A stretch of 64,000 bases of DNA from Bacteroidota bacterium (GCA_947453145.1 CANGFA010000011.1:1-64000), one strand, 5' to 3'; positions 50,858 through 61,136 are shown, numbered from the stretch's first letter. The notes: generated by a model from the letters alone, not told the origin. Translations and numbers: made by a program.

Positions 50858-52906
50858 TTAATTTAAGGTTTTCATTTTTTCAAGCTGTGCTTCTAATAAA
50901 AACATTTCGTCTCTGGTTTTTGCAGCTTCCATAAAATCCATTGCTTTCGCAAATTTATCCATTTGTTTTTTGGTATCCTTAATGGCCTTTTCAATTTGTG
51001 GAATGGTTTTGTATTCACTATACTTTGTGCTATCCTCTGCCAATACGTTTATTTCGTCTGTGGTGCGCACATTCATATTATTAAGCGTGTAGCCTTTGAT
51101 ATCTAATACAGAACCCTGGGCCATTACCTGTTCGATGCTTTTCACAACGGTGGTTGGGGTTATGTTATTTTCTGCATTATATTTTATTTGCTTTTCTCTA
51201 CGGCGATTGGTTTCGTCAATGGTGCGTTGCATACTTTTTGTGATGCTGTCACCATAAAATATGACACGGCCGTTAACGTTTCTCGCCGCGCGCCCCGCTG
51301 TTTGGGTTAGCGATTTTTCGTTTCTTAAAAACCCTTCTTTATCGGCGTCTAAAACAGCTACGAGCGATACCTCTGGAAGGTCCAAGCCCTCTCTTAATAG
51401 GTTTACGCCAACCAGTACGTCTATGATGCCCAGTCTTAGTTCGCGCAAAATTTCAACGCGCTCAAGTGCATCAATATCACTGTGAATATATTTTGATTTA
51501 ATTTGAATTTTTTGTAAAAAGCGATCCATCTCTTCGGCCATTTTTTTAGTAAGTGTGGTTACTAATACGCGATCGCCTTTTTCAACCTGCATGGCAATTT
51601 CATCCAACAAGTCATCAATTTGGTTTTTAGTGGGGCGAACCTCAATAGGTGGATCTAATAGTCCCGTTGGCCTTACAACCTGCTCCACAATAAGTCCACC
51701 CGTTTTTTCTAATTCATATTCTCCGGGGGTTGCACTTACAAAAATAGATTGGCCAACCATGTTTTCAAATTCATTAAAATTTAATGGTCGATTATCAATC
51801 GCGCTGGGTAGTCTAAAGCCATACTCCACCAAATTCATTTTTCTACTTCTATCTCCTCCATACATACCACTAATTTGTGGAATGGTTTGGTGACTCTCAT
51901 CTATTACACATAAAAAATCTTTTGGAAAATAATCCAACAAGCAAAAGGGTCTTGTTCCGGGTACGCGTCTATCAAAAAAACGAGAGTAGTTTTCAATGCC
52001 CGTACAATAACCCAGCTCTCTTATCATTTCAATATCATATTCAACACGCTCTTTTATCCTAGAGGCTTCTAGCGGTTTTCCTACATTTTTAAAATACTCC
52101 ACCTGCGCGCGCATCTCATCCTGTATTTCATAAATTATTTGTTGCACCATGTCCTTGGGTGCTAAATATAAATTTGCAGGAAAAATAGCAGCGTTTTCCA
52201 TGCGCTCAATTCTTTTTCCCGTTTCAATTTCAATGGTTTCAATTTCCTCAACCTCGTCACCCAAAAAGGTAATCCGATATCCATAATCAACATAGGGCAA
52301 GCGTATATCCACGGTGTCTCCGTTTACTCTAAAAGCACCCCTATCAAATTCGGTTACCGATCGATGATATAATGCATTTACAAGTGCGTGTAAAAAAGCT
52401 TGGCGCGGAAGCGATTGTCCTTTTTGAATTCGGATAATGCCGTTTTCTAATTCAGTAGGGTTTCCCATACCATATATACAACTTACGCTGGCAACAATAA
52501 TAATATCTCTTCGACCGCTTAATAATTGTGCAGTGGCTTGTAGTCTTAGTTTATCTAACTCTTCGTTGATGCTTAAGTCTTTTTCAATATAAACACCCGA
52601 GGTAGGAAGATACGCCTCGGGTTGATAATAATCGTAATAAGAAACAAAGTAACCCACGGCGTTGTCGGGAAAAAAACTTTTAAACTCGCCATACAGCTGT
52701 GCCACCAATGTTTTGTTGTGTGTTAACACTAGTGTGGGTCGCTGCACATTTTGTATCAGATTTGCAATGGTAAAAGTTTTACCACTACCCGTTACACCCA
52801 AAAGCGTTTGAAAACGATCTCCATTTAAAACCCCCTCGGTCAACTGTGCAATTGCACTGGGTTGATCTCCCGAGGGGGTATAAATAGATTGTAGCTGAAA
52901 TGGCAT
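50858..52906 (-). CDS. uvrB: excinuclease ABC subunit UvrB
   Basis: LLGVTGSGKTFTIAN, YYDYYQPEAYLP, GVNLLREGLDLPEVSLVAVLDADKEGFLR. Confidence 0.97.
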   Translation of the reverse strand: MPFQLQSIYTPSGDQPSAIAQLTEGVLNGDRFQTLLGVTGSGKTFTIANLIQNVQRPTLVLTHNKTLVAQLYGEFKSFFPDNAVGYFVSYYDYYQPEAYLPTSGVYIEKDLSINEELDKLRLQATAQLLSGRRDIIIVASVSCIYGMGNPTELENGIIRIQKGQSLPRQAFLHALVNALYHRSVTEFDRGAFRVNGDTVDIRLPYVDYGYRITFLGDEVEEIETIEIETGKRIERMENAAIFPANLYLAPKDMVQQIIYEIQDEMRAQVEYFKNVGKPLEASRIKERVEYDIEMIRELGYCTGIENYSRFFDRRVPGTRPFCLLDYFPKDFLCVIDESHQTIPQISGMYGGDRSRKMNLVEYGFRLPSAIDNRPLNFNEFENMVGQSIFVSATPGEYELEKTGGLIVEQVVRPTGLLDPPIEVRPTKNQIDDLLDEIAMQVEKGDRVLVTTLTKKMAEEMDRFLQKIQIKSKYIHSDIDALERVEILRELRLGIIDVLVGVNLLREGLDLPEVSLVAVLDADKEGFLRNEKSLTQTAGRAARNVNGRVIFYGDSITKSMQRTIDETNRRREKQIKYNAENNITPTTVVKSIEQVMAQGSVLDIKGYTLNNMNVRTTDEINVLAEDSTKYSEYKTIPQIEKAIKDTKKQMDKFAKAMDFMEAAKTRDEMFLLEAQLEKMKTLN

Positions 52907-52926
52907 ACGCTAAGGTACGGCCTATC

Positions 52927-55128
52927 CTATAATTGTTCTAAATAAACAGCAAGTTTATCAAGCGCTTTAGCAACCTCTCCCATTTGTTCTGTTGCCTCTT
53001 TCCAATTTTTTTGTTCTATCGCTTCTCTTACACCGGGTACCGTTTTCACACCATAGCCTGTATAAAAACCTGGCGCATATAAACTATGCTTATACCAGGG
53101 GCGGCGCGGCAAACCGGCGCTGGTTAACAATTGTTGTTCCGCTGTAAATAATTTTACATTTATATCGGCAAGCTTTTTAGCGTCTGGTGTTTTCTTCGCC
53201 TCTTCGGCATGCGCCGCTGCTTTTTCTAAATTAGTTAATGCATTTAATATTGGAGAGAAATCAATATACGGTACCTCGTCAACCGCTTCGTTTGTTTTTA
53301 ATTTGTCGGTTGGATCTGCTGCCAATACATATACTTTGTTGTTTACCAATTCGTTTTCGATCTTTGCGGATTCGCGCATTTGATCTACGCTTTTCATTAA
53401 CTCACCAACATATCCTTTTACTGTTTTTTGTAAATCTCTAAAATCAAACTGTAAAGCATCCGCATCTGCTAAGCGCAAAACCACCCTTCCTGTTGTTTGT
53501 GCTAGTGTTACACCATAAATAAAACTTGGATCTTTAAAGCGCTTATACATATCATAAGAATCATAAATAGAATGATATTCCCCGCCCTCGTCTTCGCCAC
53601 CAAAACCAATGTTTAAAGAGGGTACTCCAAGGTGTTGAATGAAGGAAGAATAATCTGATCCCGAACCCATTGCACCCAAGGGATATTGGGTTGATTCGTA
53701 TGCTTCTTTTTTAGCTGCGGCGCCTGTTGCGTTCGCGGCTCTTGATGCTTTTGATCTTTCAAAAATAGTTGCGCCCGTTTCAGGATCTTTTATGGATTTA
53801 CTAATTTCAGTAATCAATGGTGCGAAGGCGTGTGAACCCTGTGCACCTAAAAATCCCCTTCCATTTCCATCGGAGTTAATATAAGCAACCGCTTTTGATT
53901 GTAATTCTGCGGCATGATTTTCCACCCACTCTGTAGAACCCATTAATCCCGGCTCTTCTGCGTCCCAAGCACAATACACCAGGGTTCTTTTTGGTTTCCA
54001 ACCCTGTTTAACAAGGGCGCCAATTGCGATAGCTTCTTCTAGTTCAGAGGCCATTCCACTAATTGGATCAGCGGCGCCGTTTACCCAGCCATCATGATGG
54101 TTTCCTCTCACAATCCATTGATCAGGAAATTCGCTTCCTTTAATGGTTGCAATTACATTTAAACCCGGGGTTATTTTCCAATCAAATGCTAGCTTTAAAT
54201 GAACAAGTGATTTGCTTGGTCCAATATGATAGGTAATTGGTAGGCCGCCGGCCCAGTTTTTGGGCGCAACAGGACCCTCCATATCTTTTAACAAAGGCGC
54301 TGCGTCTCCATAACCAATTGGTAAAACGGGAATTTTTAAAAGATTAGCGGCGGCGTTGTGATCAACCCTTACTGCACCCTCTACCGAAGCGCCATTGGGT
54401 GTGGTTGGATCTCCGGGATATATAACCATATCCATGATGGAGCCCCTTTGAACGGTTTGATCGTTTTTAAAAGCGCCTATTGGGTAGGGGTCTCCTGCGC
54501 CGTATCCATCATCCATTGGATCGGAGTAAATTAAACACCCAATAGCACCATGCTCTTGAGCCACTTTTGGTTTTATGCCTCTCCAGCTTCTACCATATTT
54601 TGCGATCACAATTTTCCCCTTTACATCAATACCATATTTTGCAAGTGTTTCATAATCTTCTGGTAAACCATAGTTTACAAAAACAAGATTTGCTGTTACA
54701 TCCCCGTCCGCACTCCAACAATTATAAGTAGGAAGTTGGTCCGCTTGACCACTCGTTGCGTCTTCTTTTAATGGCGTTTCTTTTAACCTTGCTTTAAAAT
54801 TGGTTGCACCGGTCATTTCTAATGATCTGGTTATGGGGGTGGGGAACATTAGTTGATAGGTTTCAATTTTTGTGTCCCATCCCGCAGCAGTAAAAACTTT
54901 TGCAATTTCACTTGCAACCATTTTTCCACCAACAGATCCTACATGGTGTGGAACAGAAGAAAGTAGTTTAATGTTTTCTCCAACCCTGTTTGCACTTAAT
55001 TGTGCGTCAAAAGTTTTTTCATTTTTTAGTTGATTATCGCTTGACTTAAATCCCAATAATTTTGATTGTGCTTTGGTGGTTGTTATTGTTAAACAAAACA
55101 AAGACACAATAAGTACTTGTTTTTTCAT
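52927..55128 (-). CDS. M28 family metallopeptidase (PSMA/glutamate carboxypeptidase II-like), secreted
   Basis: PA domain, NHHDGWVNGAADPISGM, WDAEEPGLMGSTEW, DEGGEYHSIYDSYD, dimerisation-like C-terminus. Confidence 0.9.
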   Translation of the reverse strand: MKKQVLIVSLFCLTITTTKAQSKLLGFKSSDNQLKNEKTFDAQLSANRVGENIKLLSSVPHHVGSVGGKMVASEIAKVFTAAGWDTKIETYQLMFPTPITRSLEMTGATNFKARLKETPLKEDATSGQADQLPTYNCWSADGDVTANLVFVNYGLPEDYETLAKYGIDVKGKIVIAKYGRSWRGIKPKVAQEHGAIGCLIYSDPMDDGYGAGDPYPIGAFKNDQTVQRGSIMDMVIYPGDPTTPNGASVEGAVRVDHNAAANLLKIPVLPIGYGDAAPLLKDMEGPVAPKNWAGGLPITYHIGPSKSLVHLKLAFDWKITPGLNVIATIKGSEFPDQWIVRGNHHDGWVNGAADPISGMASELEEAIAIGALVKQGWKPKRTLVYCAWDAEEPGLMGSTEWVENHAAELQSKAVAYINSDGNGRGFLGAQGSHAFAPLITEISKSIKDPETGATIFERSKASRAANATGAAAKKEAYESTQYPLGAMGSGSDYSSFIQHLGVPSLNIGFGGEDEGGEYHSIYDSYDMYKRFKDPSFIYGVTLAQTTGRVVLRLADADALQFDFRDLQKTVKGYVGELMKSVDQMRESAKIENELVNNKVYVLAADPTDKLKTNEAVDEVPYIDFSPILNALTNLEKAAAHAEEAKKTPDAKKLADINVKLFTAEQQLLTSAGLPRRPWYKHSLYAPGFYTGYGVKTVPGVREAIEQKNWKEATEQMGEVAKALDKLAVYLEQL

Positions 55129-55144
55129 ATGCTTATTTTATAAA

Positions 55145-55600
55145 TTAAATTTGACGAGAAAGATAGTGTGTATAATTTGGGAGTTCATATTCATACTCCT
55201 CCTGCATAAACCGAGAAGTCATTAAAAAATCCGCAGTGCTTCTATCGCAGGCCATGGGAAGGTTCCAGGCAACAGCAAGTCTTAATAAAGCCTTTACATC
55301 ACTATCGTGTGGTTGTGCTTCCATTGGATCAAAAAAGAAAAACACCACATCAATATCTCCTGTAGCGATCATCGCTCCAATTTGTTGATCGCCGCCTAGG
55401 GGCCCGCTTAATAATTTAACAACCGGCTGATCAAGGGCTTCTTCTACTAGTTTTCCTGTGGTGCCCGTTGCAACCAATGAGTGTTTGGATAGTTCTATTT
55501 TATTGTGCACAGCCCATTCAATAAGATCTCTTTTTTTATTGTCGTGTGCAATGAGCGCTATTTTTTTTCTTCGGTCTAATTTTCTAATATTTGATTTCAT
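55145..55600 (-). CDS. mgsA: methylglyoxal synthase
   Basis: IALIAHDNKK, SGPLGGDQQIGAMIATGDIDVVFFFFDPMEAQPHDSDVKALLR. Confidence 0.95.
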   Translation of the reverse strand: MKSNIRKLDRRKKIALIAHDNKKRDLIEWAVHNKIELSKHSLVATGTTGKLVEEALDQPVVKLLSGPLGGDQQIGAMIATGDIDVVFFFFDPMEAQPHDSDVKALLRLAVAWNLPMACDRSTADFLMTSRFMQEEYEYELPNYTHYLSRQI

Positions 55601-55614
55601 TTTTTGCGCTTTAT

Positions 55615-56490
55615 TTAATTATAAATAGTTTGTTTACTTACTATTGGAATACATAACAAGATACCAAAAATAATTGGAACGGGAATTTGGAACAGGAGTA
55701 GTATTAAAAAAAACAGCAGCAGAAATAAAGGATAGGTAAAAAGCAAAATGCTAAATAAAACAGAGTCAAAGAATACAGTTCCGCTTGTTTTCTTTTGTGT
55801 AAATTTTTTAATTAATTTATAATAGGGTAGGTGAAAATAATAAAAGACCGTTTTTTTTATATTTGTTGGTCTATTTGGTATTATAATATTTTCATTTAAC
55901 ACTTTAAATACTTCTTTGTTGAATAAGACCCGGTCTTTTGCATTATTAATGTTATAGTTTAATATGAGTTCATTTATACTAATGTTTATATCCTTTCCAA
56001 TTCCTATTAATTGATTGTATGCAATACCTGTTATATGAATTGTTGGATGTATACCTTGTTTATGGGTAGATTCAATAATTCTTGTTGCGCCTTTTTTAAA
56101 GGGTTGAAGTTCATGTGAATTAATACAAGTCCCTTCGATAAAAATTAAAACCGCTTCCCCTTTTTTTAATAATCTAGCGGATTCATTAAAGGCATATTCA
56201 TTAAGGTGTAAAAATTGCTTTCCTTCTCTTAGTCTATAAATAGGAATCATGTTTAGTAGGCCTAATATAAAGCGGTGGTGCTTTTTAGAAAACGCATCCC
56301 CCCTGGCCAAGAAATATATGGGTCTCTGATATTGGGCGCCTATTATAATTGCATCAAGAAAAGAATTAGGGTGGTTTGTAATAATTAATAGTGGACCTTT
56401 TGTTTTTAAAAATCTTTTGTTTCTAATACTAATGTCAATACAAAAAAGCCATAAGGCCGCTCTGATAAATATTTTTAAAATCCAAATCAA
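55615..56490 (-). CDS. lysophospholipid acyltransferase family protein
   Basis: NHPNSFLD (HX4D), FIEGTC motif, C-terminal TM. Confidence 0.8.
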   Translation of the reverse strand: MIWILKIFIRAALWLFCIDISIRNKRFLKTKGPLLIITNHPNSFLDAIIIGAQYQRPIYFLARGDAFSKKHHRFILGLLNMIPIYRLREGKQFLHLNEYAFNESARLLKKGEAVLIFIEGTCINSHELQPFKKGATRIIESTHKQGIHPTIHITGIAYNQLIGIGKDINISINELILNYNINNAKDRVLFNKEVFKVLNENIIIPNRPTNIKKTVFYYFHLPYYKLIKKFTQKKTSGTVFFDSVLFSILLFTYPLFLLLFFLILLLFQIPVPIIFGILLCIPIVSKQTIYN

Positions 56491-56510
56491 TTCTTTTTTT
56501 TATAAATATA

Positions 56511-56537
56511 AAAAAACCGCACCATAAATGATGCGGT
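56511..56537 (-). terminator. intrinsic terminator of recA
   Basis: ACCGCA / TGCGGT stem with A tract on + strand (T tract on minus). Confidence 0.8.
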
Positions 56538-56552
56538 CCGTACCTACTAACC
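56538..56552 (-). repeat. 15-nt element shared with 6853-6867
   Basis: GGTTAGTAGGTACGG on minus strand; 14/15 identity to GGTTAGTAAGTACGG on + strand at 6853. Confidence 0.6.
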
Positions 56553-56572
56553 TTTAAAAAACAAGATAAATA

Positions 56573-57592
56573 TTATTTACTTGCAGCTTCTTCCACCTTT
56601 GCTGCGATTTTAGCTCTAATTTTTGCTTCTATTTCGTTTGCCATTTCTGGATTATCATGTAAAATTGTTTTTACAGAATCTCGTCCTTGTCCTAGTTTAT
56701 TTCCTTCATAGCTAAACCAAGAGCCACTTTTATTGATAATTTCTAATTCTACGCCCATATCAATTATTTCACCAATTTTACTAATTCCTTCACCAAAAAT
56801 AATTTCAAACTCAGCTGCTCTAAAAGGGGGTGCTACCTTGTTTTTCACCACTTTTACTTTTACTCTATTTCCAATTGCTTCATCACCATCTTTAATTTGT
56901 GCCATTCTTCTGATATCTAAACGAACAGATGCATAAAACTTTAATGCATTTCCACCTGTAGTTGTTTCTGGATTACCAAACATCACACCAATTTTTTCTC
57001 TTAATTGATTTATGAAAATACAAACGGTTCCAGTTTTATTAATAGTCGCTGTTAATTTTCTTAAGGCTTGAGACATTAAACGAGCATGTAAACCCATTTT
57101 AGAATCACCCATTTCTCCTTCTAATTCACTTTTTGGAACCAATGCCGCTACTGAGTCAATAACCACTACATCTATTGCGCCAGATAAAATTAAACGATCC
57201 GCAATTTCTAAAGCTTGTTCACCATAGTCGGGTTGTGAAACTAATAAATTATCTACATCCACTCCAAGACGTTTAGCATATGCACTATCAAATGCATGCT
57301 CCGCATCTATAATTGCACACATACCACCTTTTTTTTGTGCTTCTGCAATTACATGAATAGCAACCGTTGTCTTACCAGATGATTCTGGTCCATATATTTC
57401 AATTATTCTTCCTTTTGGTAATCCTCCAATTCCTAATGCAGTATCCAAACCAATTGATCCAGTAGAAATTACTTCCTGTGGTTCTTGGCTTCTTTCGTTC
57501 ATCATCATCACACTTCCTTTACCATAATCTTTATCGATTTTATCGATAGTTAATTTAAGGGCTTTTAATTTTTCAGCGTTTGCAGTACTCAT
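56573..57592 (-). CDS. recA: recombinase RecA
   Basis: [83 protein letters not shown]. Confidence 0.98.
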   Translation of the reverse strand: MSTANAEKLKALKLTIDKIDKDYGKGSVMMMNERSQEPQEVISTGSIGLDTALGIGGLPKGRIIEIYGPESSGKTTVAIHVIAEAQKKGGMCAIIDAEHAFDSAYAKRLGVDVDNLLVSQPDYGEQALEIADRLILSGAIDVVVIDSVAALVPKSELEGEMGDSKMGLHARLMSQALRKLTATINKTGTVCIFINQLREKIGVMFGNPETTTGGNALKFYASVRLDIRRMAQIKDGDEAIGNRVKVKVVKNKVAPPFRAAEFEIIFGEGISKIGEIIDMGVELEIINKSGSWFSYEGNKLGQGRDSVKTILHDNPEMANEIEAKIRAKIAAKVEEAASK

Positions 57593-57975
57593 GGTTAATC
57601 GTTTTATGTTTTCTTTGAATATTTAGGTAAAGATATGGATAATTTGTTAATAAACTAAAATATTTAGTATTTTTTTACTAATTACATTAGTTATATTATT
57701 TTAAGAGTTCTTTATTTTATATAAATAATTGATTATCAATTTATTAATTATTTAGTAATAAATTTAGTAATTTTTTAAATTTCTTTGTATAGTATTAGTA
57801 CTTTGATTAAAATGGTTAAAAATAAACAGATTAATGAATGATTTATTGGATTGGATTAAAAGTAGGGGTTTTTTAAATGGCCTCCTATTTTGTTGTTTTC
57901 AATCTAATGTTAATTTCTATTGTAGTATTAAACTATAATACATTTATATAAAGATCCTAATACTATTATACCTGT

Positions 57976-58008
57976 TAATAAGTGTATATCTTAGTTATAC
58001 ACTTATTA
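57976..58008. repeat. 13-bp perfect inverted repeat
   Basis: TAATAAGTGTATA-tcttagt-TATACACTTATTA. Confidence 0.85.
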
Positions 58009-58235
58009 TTATCAAATAATATCTATACTTTTTTTTACCATTATATATTAGCTAAGATAATGATACTGTGGTTTTACCTTTAATTAGAAATATTGAAATT
58101 TTTATAATTTTACTATTACTCATTTTTTTTAAACAGCTTATTAACTGTTAATTAACGGGTATAAATTAGCTCAATTTTACATCACACACTTTTATTTTTA
58201 ATAAGTACTCCTACTTGTTAAATACTTATGCAGGT

Positions 58236-58300
58236 TTATTCACGTAAAAACCACAGATATCCACTAAAATTTAATTTATCCACCTGTATGATGTGTATTT
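58236..58300. promoter_or_regulatory. cluster of DnaA-box-like 9-mers, candidate oriC element
   Basis: TTATTCACG (58236-58244), ATATCCACT (58257-58265), TTATCCACC (58276-58284), inverted TGTGTATTT (58292-58300); spacing 21 and 19 bp between the direct copies. Confidence 0.35.
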
Positions 58301-58371
58301 TTTAATAGGTATTTCCTTAAAAAAAGGCGCTAAAATTAGTGCTATACTCATATTTAGTTAAAATAAACCTT

Positions 58372-58379
58372 TATTTTTG
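58372..58379 (+). promoter_or_regulatory. TAnnTTTG -7 element of the PpiD-like gene
   Basis: TATTTTTG, 22 nt upstream of the ATG at 58402. Confidence 0.5.
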
Positions 58380-58401
58380 CCATCCTATAATTATAGAATA
58401 T

Positions 58402-60528
58402 ATGTCAATCATTCAGAACATTAGAGAAAGAGGAACCTGGATTATTTTAGGTTTTATTGCCGCGGCGTTAATCGCATTTATTTTACAAGACGGTGTTGGT
58501 CGTAATAGTAAGAATAATGATACTACCACCCTTGGTGTAATTAATGGTGAAAAAATCAATAAAATTGATTTTGAACAAAAGGTACAAAGTCAAATACAAG
58601 CTTATTCGGCTCAAGGTCAAAATGCACCAAGAGGACAAGTGATAAATAATTTATGGGACAATGAATTGTTTACCATTTTAATTAAGCAAGAAGCAGAAAA
58701 AATCGGACTCTCTGTTGGCACTAAAGAAATAAACGATGTTTTATTTGGTGCAGAGTCTCCATTTAGACAACAATTTACAGATAAGAATACTGGTGAGTTT
58801 AAGGTGAATGATTTAAAAACTGCCTTAGCCGGTTTAAAAAAATCTACCAAAAAAGAAGACATAGACCAAAGAGAGTCGGTGGAGAAAAATCAAATTCAAC
58901 CAGCAATTGAAAAAAGATTAACTAGAAAATACCAGGTTTTATTATACAAGGGTGTGCAGACTCCAAAATGGTTAGCAGAAAAACAATTTGCAGAAAATAA
59001 TGCCATTGCTACTATTCGTTTTGTACAGGTGCCCTATACAACAATAGCCGACACCGCCGTTAAAATTACAGACGAAGATGTAAATACTTATTTAAAAGAA
59101 AATAGCGCAAGTTTTCAAATAGAGGAAAACCAAAGAACCGTTAATTATATAAAATTTAGCGCCGCGCCTATAGCAGCAGATAGCTTAAAAATTAAAAATA
59201 ATATTTTAGCACTTCAAACCGAGTTTAAAACAACAACAGATAACGCCGCATTTTTAACCAAAGCGGGCTCTTTAATTAATTATGAAAATACTTTTTTAAA
59301 TAAAGAGGTATATACAAGTAAGCTAGGATTAACCATACCACAAGTGGACTCTATTTTAAAATCTCCTATTGGCGGAACAGTGGGTCCCTTTGTTTTCCAA
59401 AACACAATGACTGTTGTTAAATATGTAGGTTCTAAACAAAGACCAGACAGCGCAAGCGTAAGACACATTTTAATTTCTACTGTTGATTTGCAATCACGTC
59501 AAACAATTAGAGATGATAGTGCTGCCAAAAAATTAATTGACAGCATTAAAACAGCAATTGCTGGTGGTGCTTCTTTTGAATCTATGGTAGAAAAATATTC
59601 TGACGATCCAGGAAGTAAATCAAAGGGTGGTGTATATGAACTGTTTCCACAAGGAACGATGGTAAAGCCGTTTAATGATTTTACTTTTGATAATGCAGTT
59701 GGATCAAAGGGCGTAGTTAAAACAGAGTTCGGTTATCATTATATAGAGGTCTTAAAACAAACCAAGCCTAATTCGGTTTACAATCTTGCGTTTTTAACGC
59801 TACCAATTGAGGCTAGCAAGGAAACGATTCAGGCAGCTCAAACAGAAGCTTCTAAGTTTGCAAGCACAAGCAAGGATTTAAAATCTTTCAAAACAAATGC
59901 ACTTAAATTAAATAAACAAATAGAAGAGGCTGGAGAAATAAGAGCAGAAGATTTTAATATTCGCGGTGTTCAAGAAGAGTCCAGAGAGGCGGTTAGATGG
60001 ATTTTTGATAAAAAAGTAAACGATGTTTCTGAGCCATTAGAAATTGGGAATGGTTATTATGTAATGGCTATAACAAGAGAAGATAAGCCTGGTTTAATGA
60101 GTACCGAAACTGCAAAAGGAATTGTAGAACTTGAGGCTATTATTAAAAACAAGAAAAAAGCCGAAACCATAAAAGCTAAATTAAAAGGAACCTCATTAGA
60201 AACAATTGCAACGGCCGCAAACGCAACCGTTTTACAAGCGGATAGCTTAAGATATTCTAAAACAAACATTAACGGCTTGGGTAATGAGCCAAAACTGGTT
60301 GGAGCCGCTTTTAATAAAAGCTTATTAAATAAGGTGAGTGAACCAATTTCGGGAAATGGGGGCGTTTTTGTTATTTCTGTGAGCAACCAAGGAGCAATTA
60401 CTTCTCCGTTTGACATAAATATGTTTAAAGAACAATTACAGGGAAAAACAAGCAACACCTTTGTGAATTCATTCATTGCTTTAAAGAAAACAGCAAAAAT
60501 AGAGGATAATAGAGCTAAGCTTTATTAG
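58402..60528 (+). CDS. PpiD/SurA-like peptidylprolyl isomerase, membrane-anchored
   Basis: N-terminal TM (IIQNIRERGTWIILGFIAAALIAFIL), parvulin domain SVRHILIS...GGASFESMVEKYSDDPGSKSKGG. Confidence 0.9.
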   Translation: MSIIQNIRERGTWIILGFIAAALIAFILQDGVGRNSKNNDTTTLGVINGEKINKIDFEQKVQSQIQAYSAQGQNAPRGQVINNLWDNELFTILIKQEAEKIGLSVGTKEINDVLFGAESPFRQQFTDKNTGEFKVNDLKTALAGLKKSTKKEDIDQRESVEKNQIQPAIEKRLTRKYQVLLYKGVQTPKWLAEKQFAENNAIATIRFVQVPYTTIADTAVKITDEDVNTYLKENSASFQIEENQRTVNYIKFSAAPIAADSLKIKNNILALQTEFKTTTDNAAFLTKAGSLINYENTFLNKEVYTSKLGLTIPQVDSILKSPIGGTVGPFVFQNTMTVVKYVGSKQRPDSASVRHILISTVDLQSRQTIRDDSAAKKLIDSIKTAIAGGASFESMVEKYSDDPGSKSKGGVYELFPQGTMVKPFNDFTFDNAVGSKGVVKTEFGYHYIEVLKQTKPNSVYNLAFLTLPIEASKETIQAAQTEASKFASTSKDLKSFKTNALKLNKQIEEAGEIRAEDFNIRGVQEESREAVRWIFDKKVNDVSEPLEIGNGYYVMAITREDKPGLMSTETAKGIVELEAIIKNKKKAETIKAKLKGTSLETIATAANATVLQADSLRYSKTNINGLGNEPKLVGAAFNKSLLNKVSEPISGNGGVFVISVSNQGAITSPFDINMFKEQLQGKTSNTFVNSFIALKKTAKIEDNRAKLY

Positions 60529-60546
60529 AAACCATAAGCAAATTTT

Positions 60547-60578
60547 AAAAAGCCTCCCGATTATTCGGGGGGCTTTTT
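60547..60578 (+). terminator. intrinsic terminator of the PpiD-like gene
   Basis: 14-bp stem AAAAAGCCTCCCGA / TCGGGGGGCTTTTT (one G-U pair), TTAT loop. Confidence 0.9.
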
Positions 60579-60595
60579 GTTTATCCAAAACGTTG

Positions 60596-60603
60596 TATTT
60601 TTG
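60596..60603 (+). promoter_or_regulatory. TAnnTTTG -7 element 4 nt from the ATG
   Basis: TATTTTTG-caac-ATG. Confidence 0.55.
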
Positions 60604-60607
60604 CAAC

Positions 60608-61117
60608 ATGTCTGAAATACTTACAAATAAAGTGGCCGATAGTGGAATCGTTACAATAGATTTAGCTTCTTTTATATCAAATAGCACGGTTGTGACTTTT
60701 GATATAAAACCATTTTTATTTATGGAGCTTATTTTAAAAGAAAAAGATTTTAGAGCTGCGCTTGCAACGTTTGATTACACCCCCTACCAAGATAAAGTGG
60801 TAGGTATTTTTTGTTCTGTTGATGCCATTATTCCTATGTGGGCAAATATGCTCATTGTTTCCGCTTTACAACCCTTTGCTAAAGCGGTATATTTTGGTAA
60901 TGAAAATACAGCAACCACGCAGTTTTTATTAGAACAAATTAATTTCCTAAACGCGGATGAATACAAAGACCAAAGAGTGGTTATAAAGGGTTGTGGTGAT
61001 ACACCCATAGGAGAGGGTGCATATATTGCAATTACCCAAAAGCTTCGTCCTGTTGTAAAGAGTATTATGTATGGAGAGCCTTGTAGCACAGTACCTGTTT
61101 ATAAAAGAAAGGACTAG
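60608..61117 (+). CDS. DUF2480 family protein
   Basis: Bacteroidota-type conserved ORF, VIKGCGDTPIGEGAYIAITQKLRPVVKSIMYGEPCSTVPVYK. Confidence 0.8.
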   Translation: MSEILTNKVADSGIVTIDLASFISNSTVVTFDIKPFLFMELILKEKDFRAALATFDYTPYQDKVVGIFCSVDAIIPMWANMLIVSALQPFAKAVYFGNENTATTQFLLEQINFLNADEYKDQRVVIKGCGDTPIGEGAYIAITQKLRPVVKSIMYGEPCSTVPVYKRKD

Positions 61118-61136
61118 TATTTTAGAAAGTTCTTTT

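Noticed and set aside
52910-52925. CCGTACCTTAG upstream of uvrB as another copy of the recA-3'UTR element or an SOS box
   Set aside because: Only about 8 nt shared; better explained as a -7-like TACCTTAG promoter element; no palindrome.
58339-58401. Upstream extension of the PpiD-like ORF (MLYSYLVKINLYFCHPIIIEY)
   Set aside because: Contains the TATTTTTG promoter element; MSIIQNIRERG at 58402 is the natural start.
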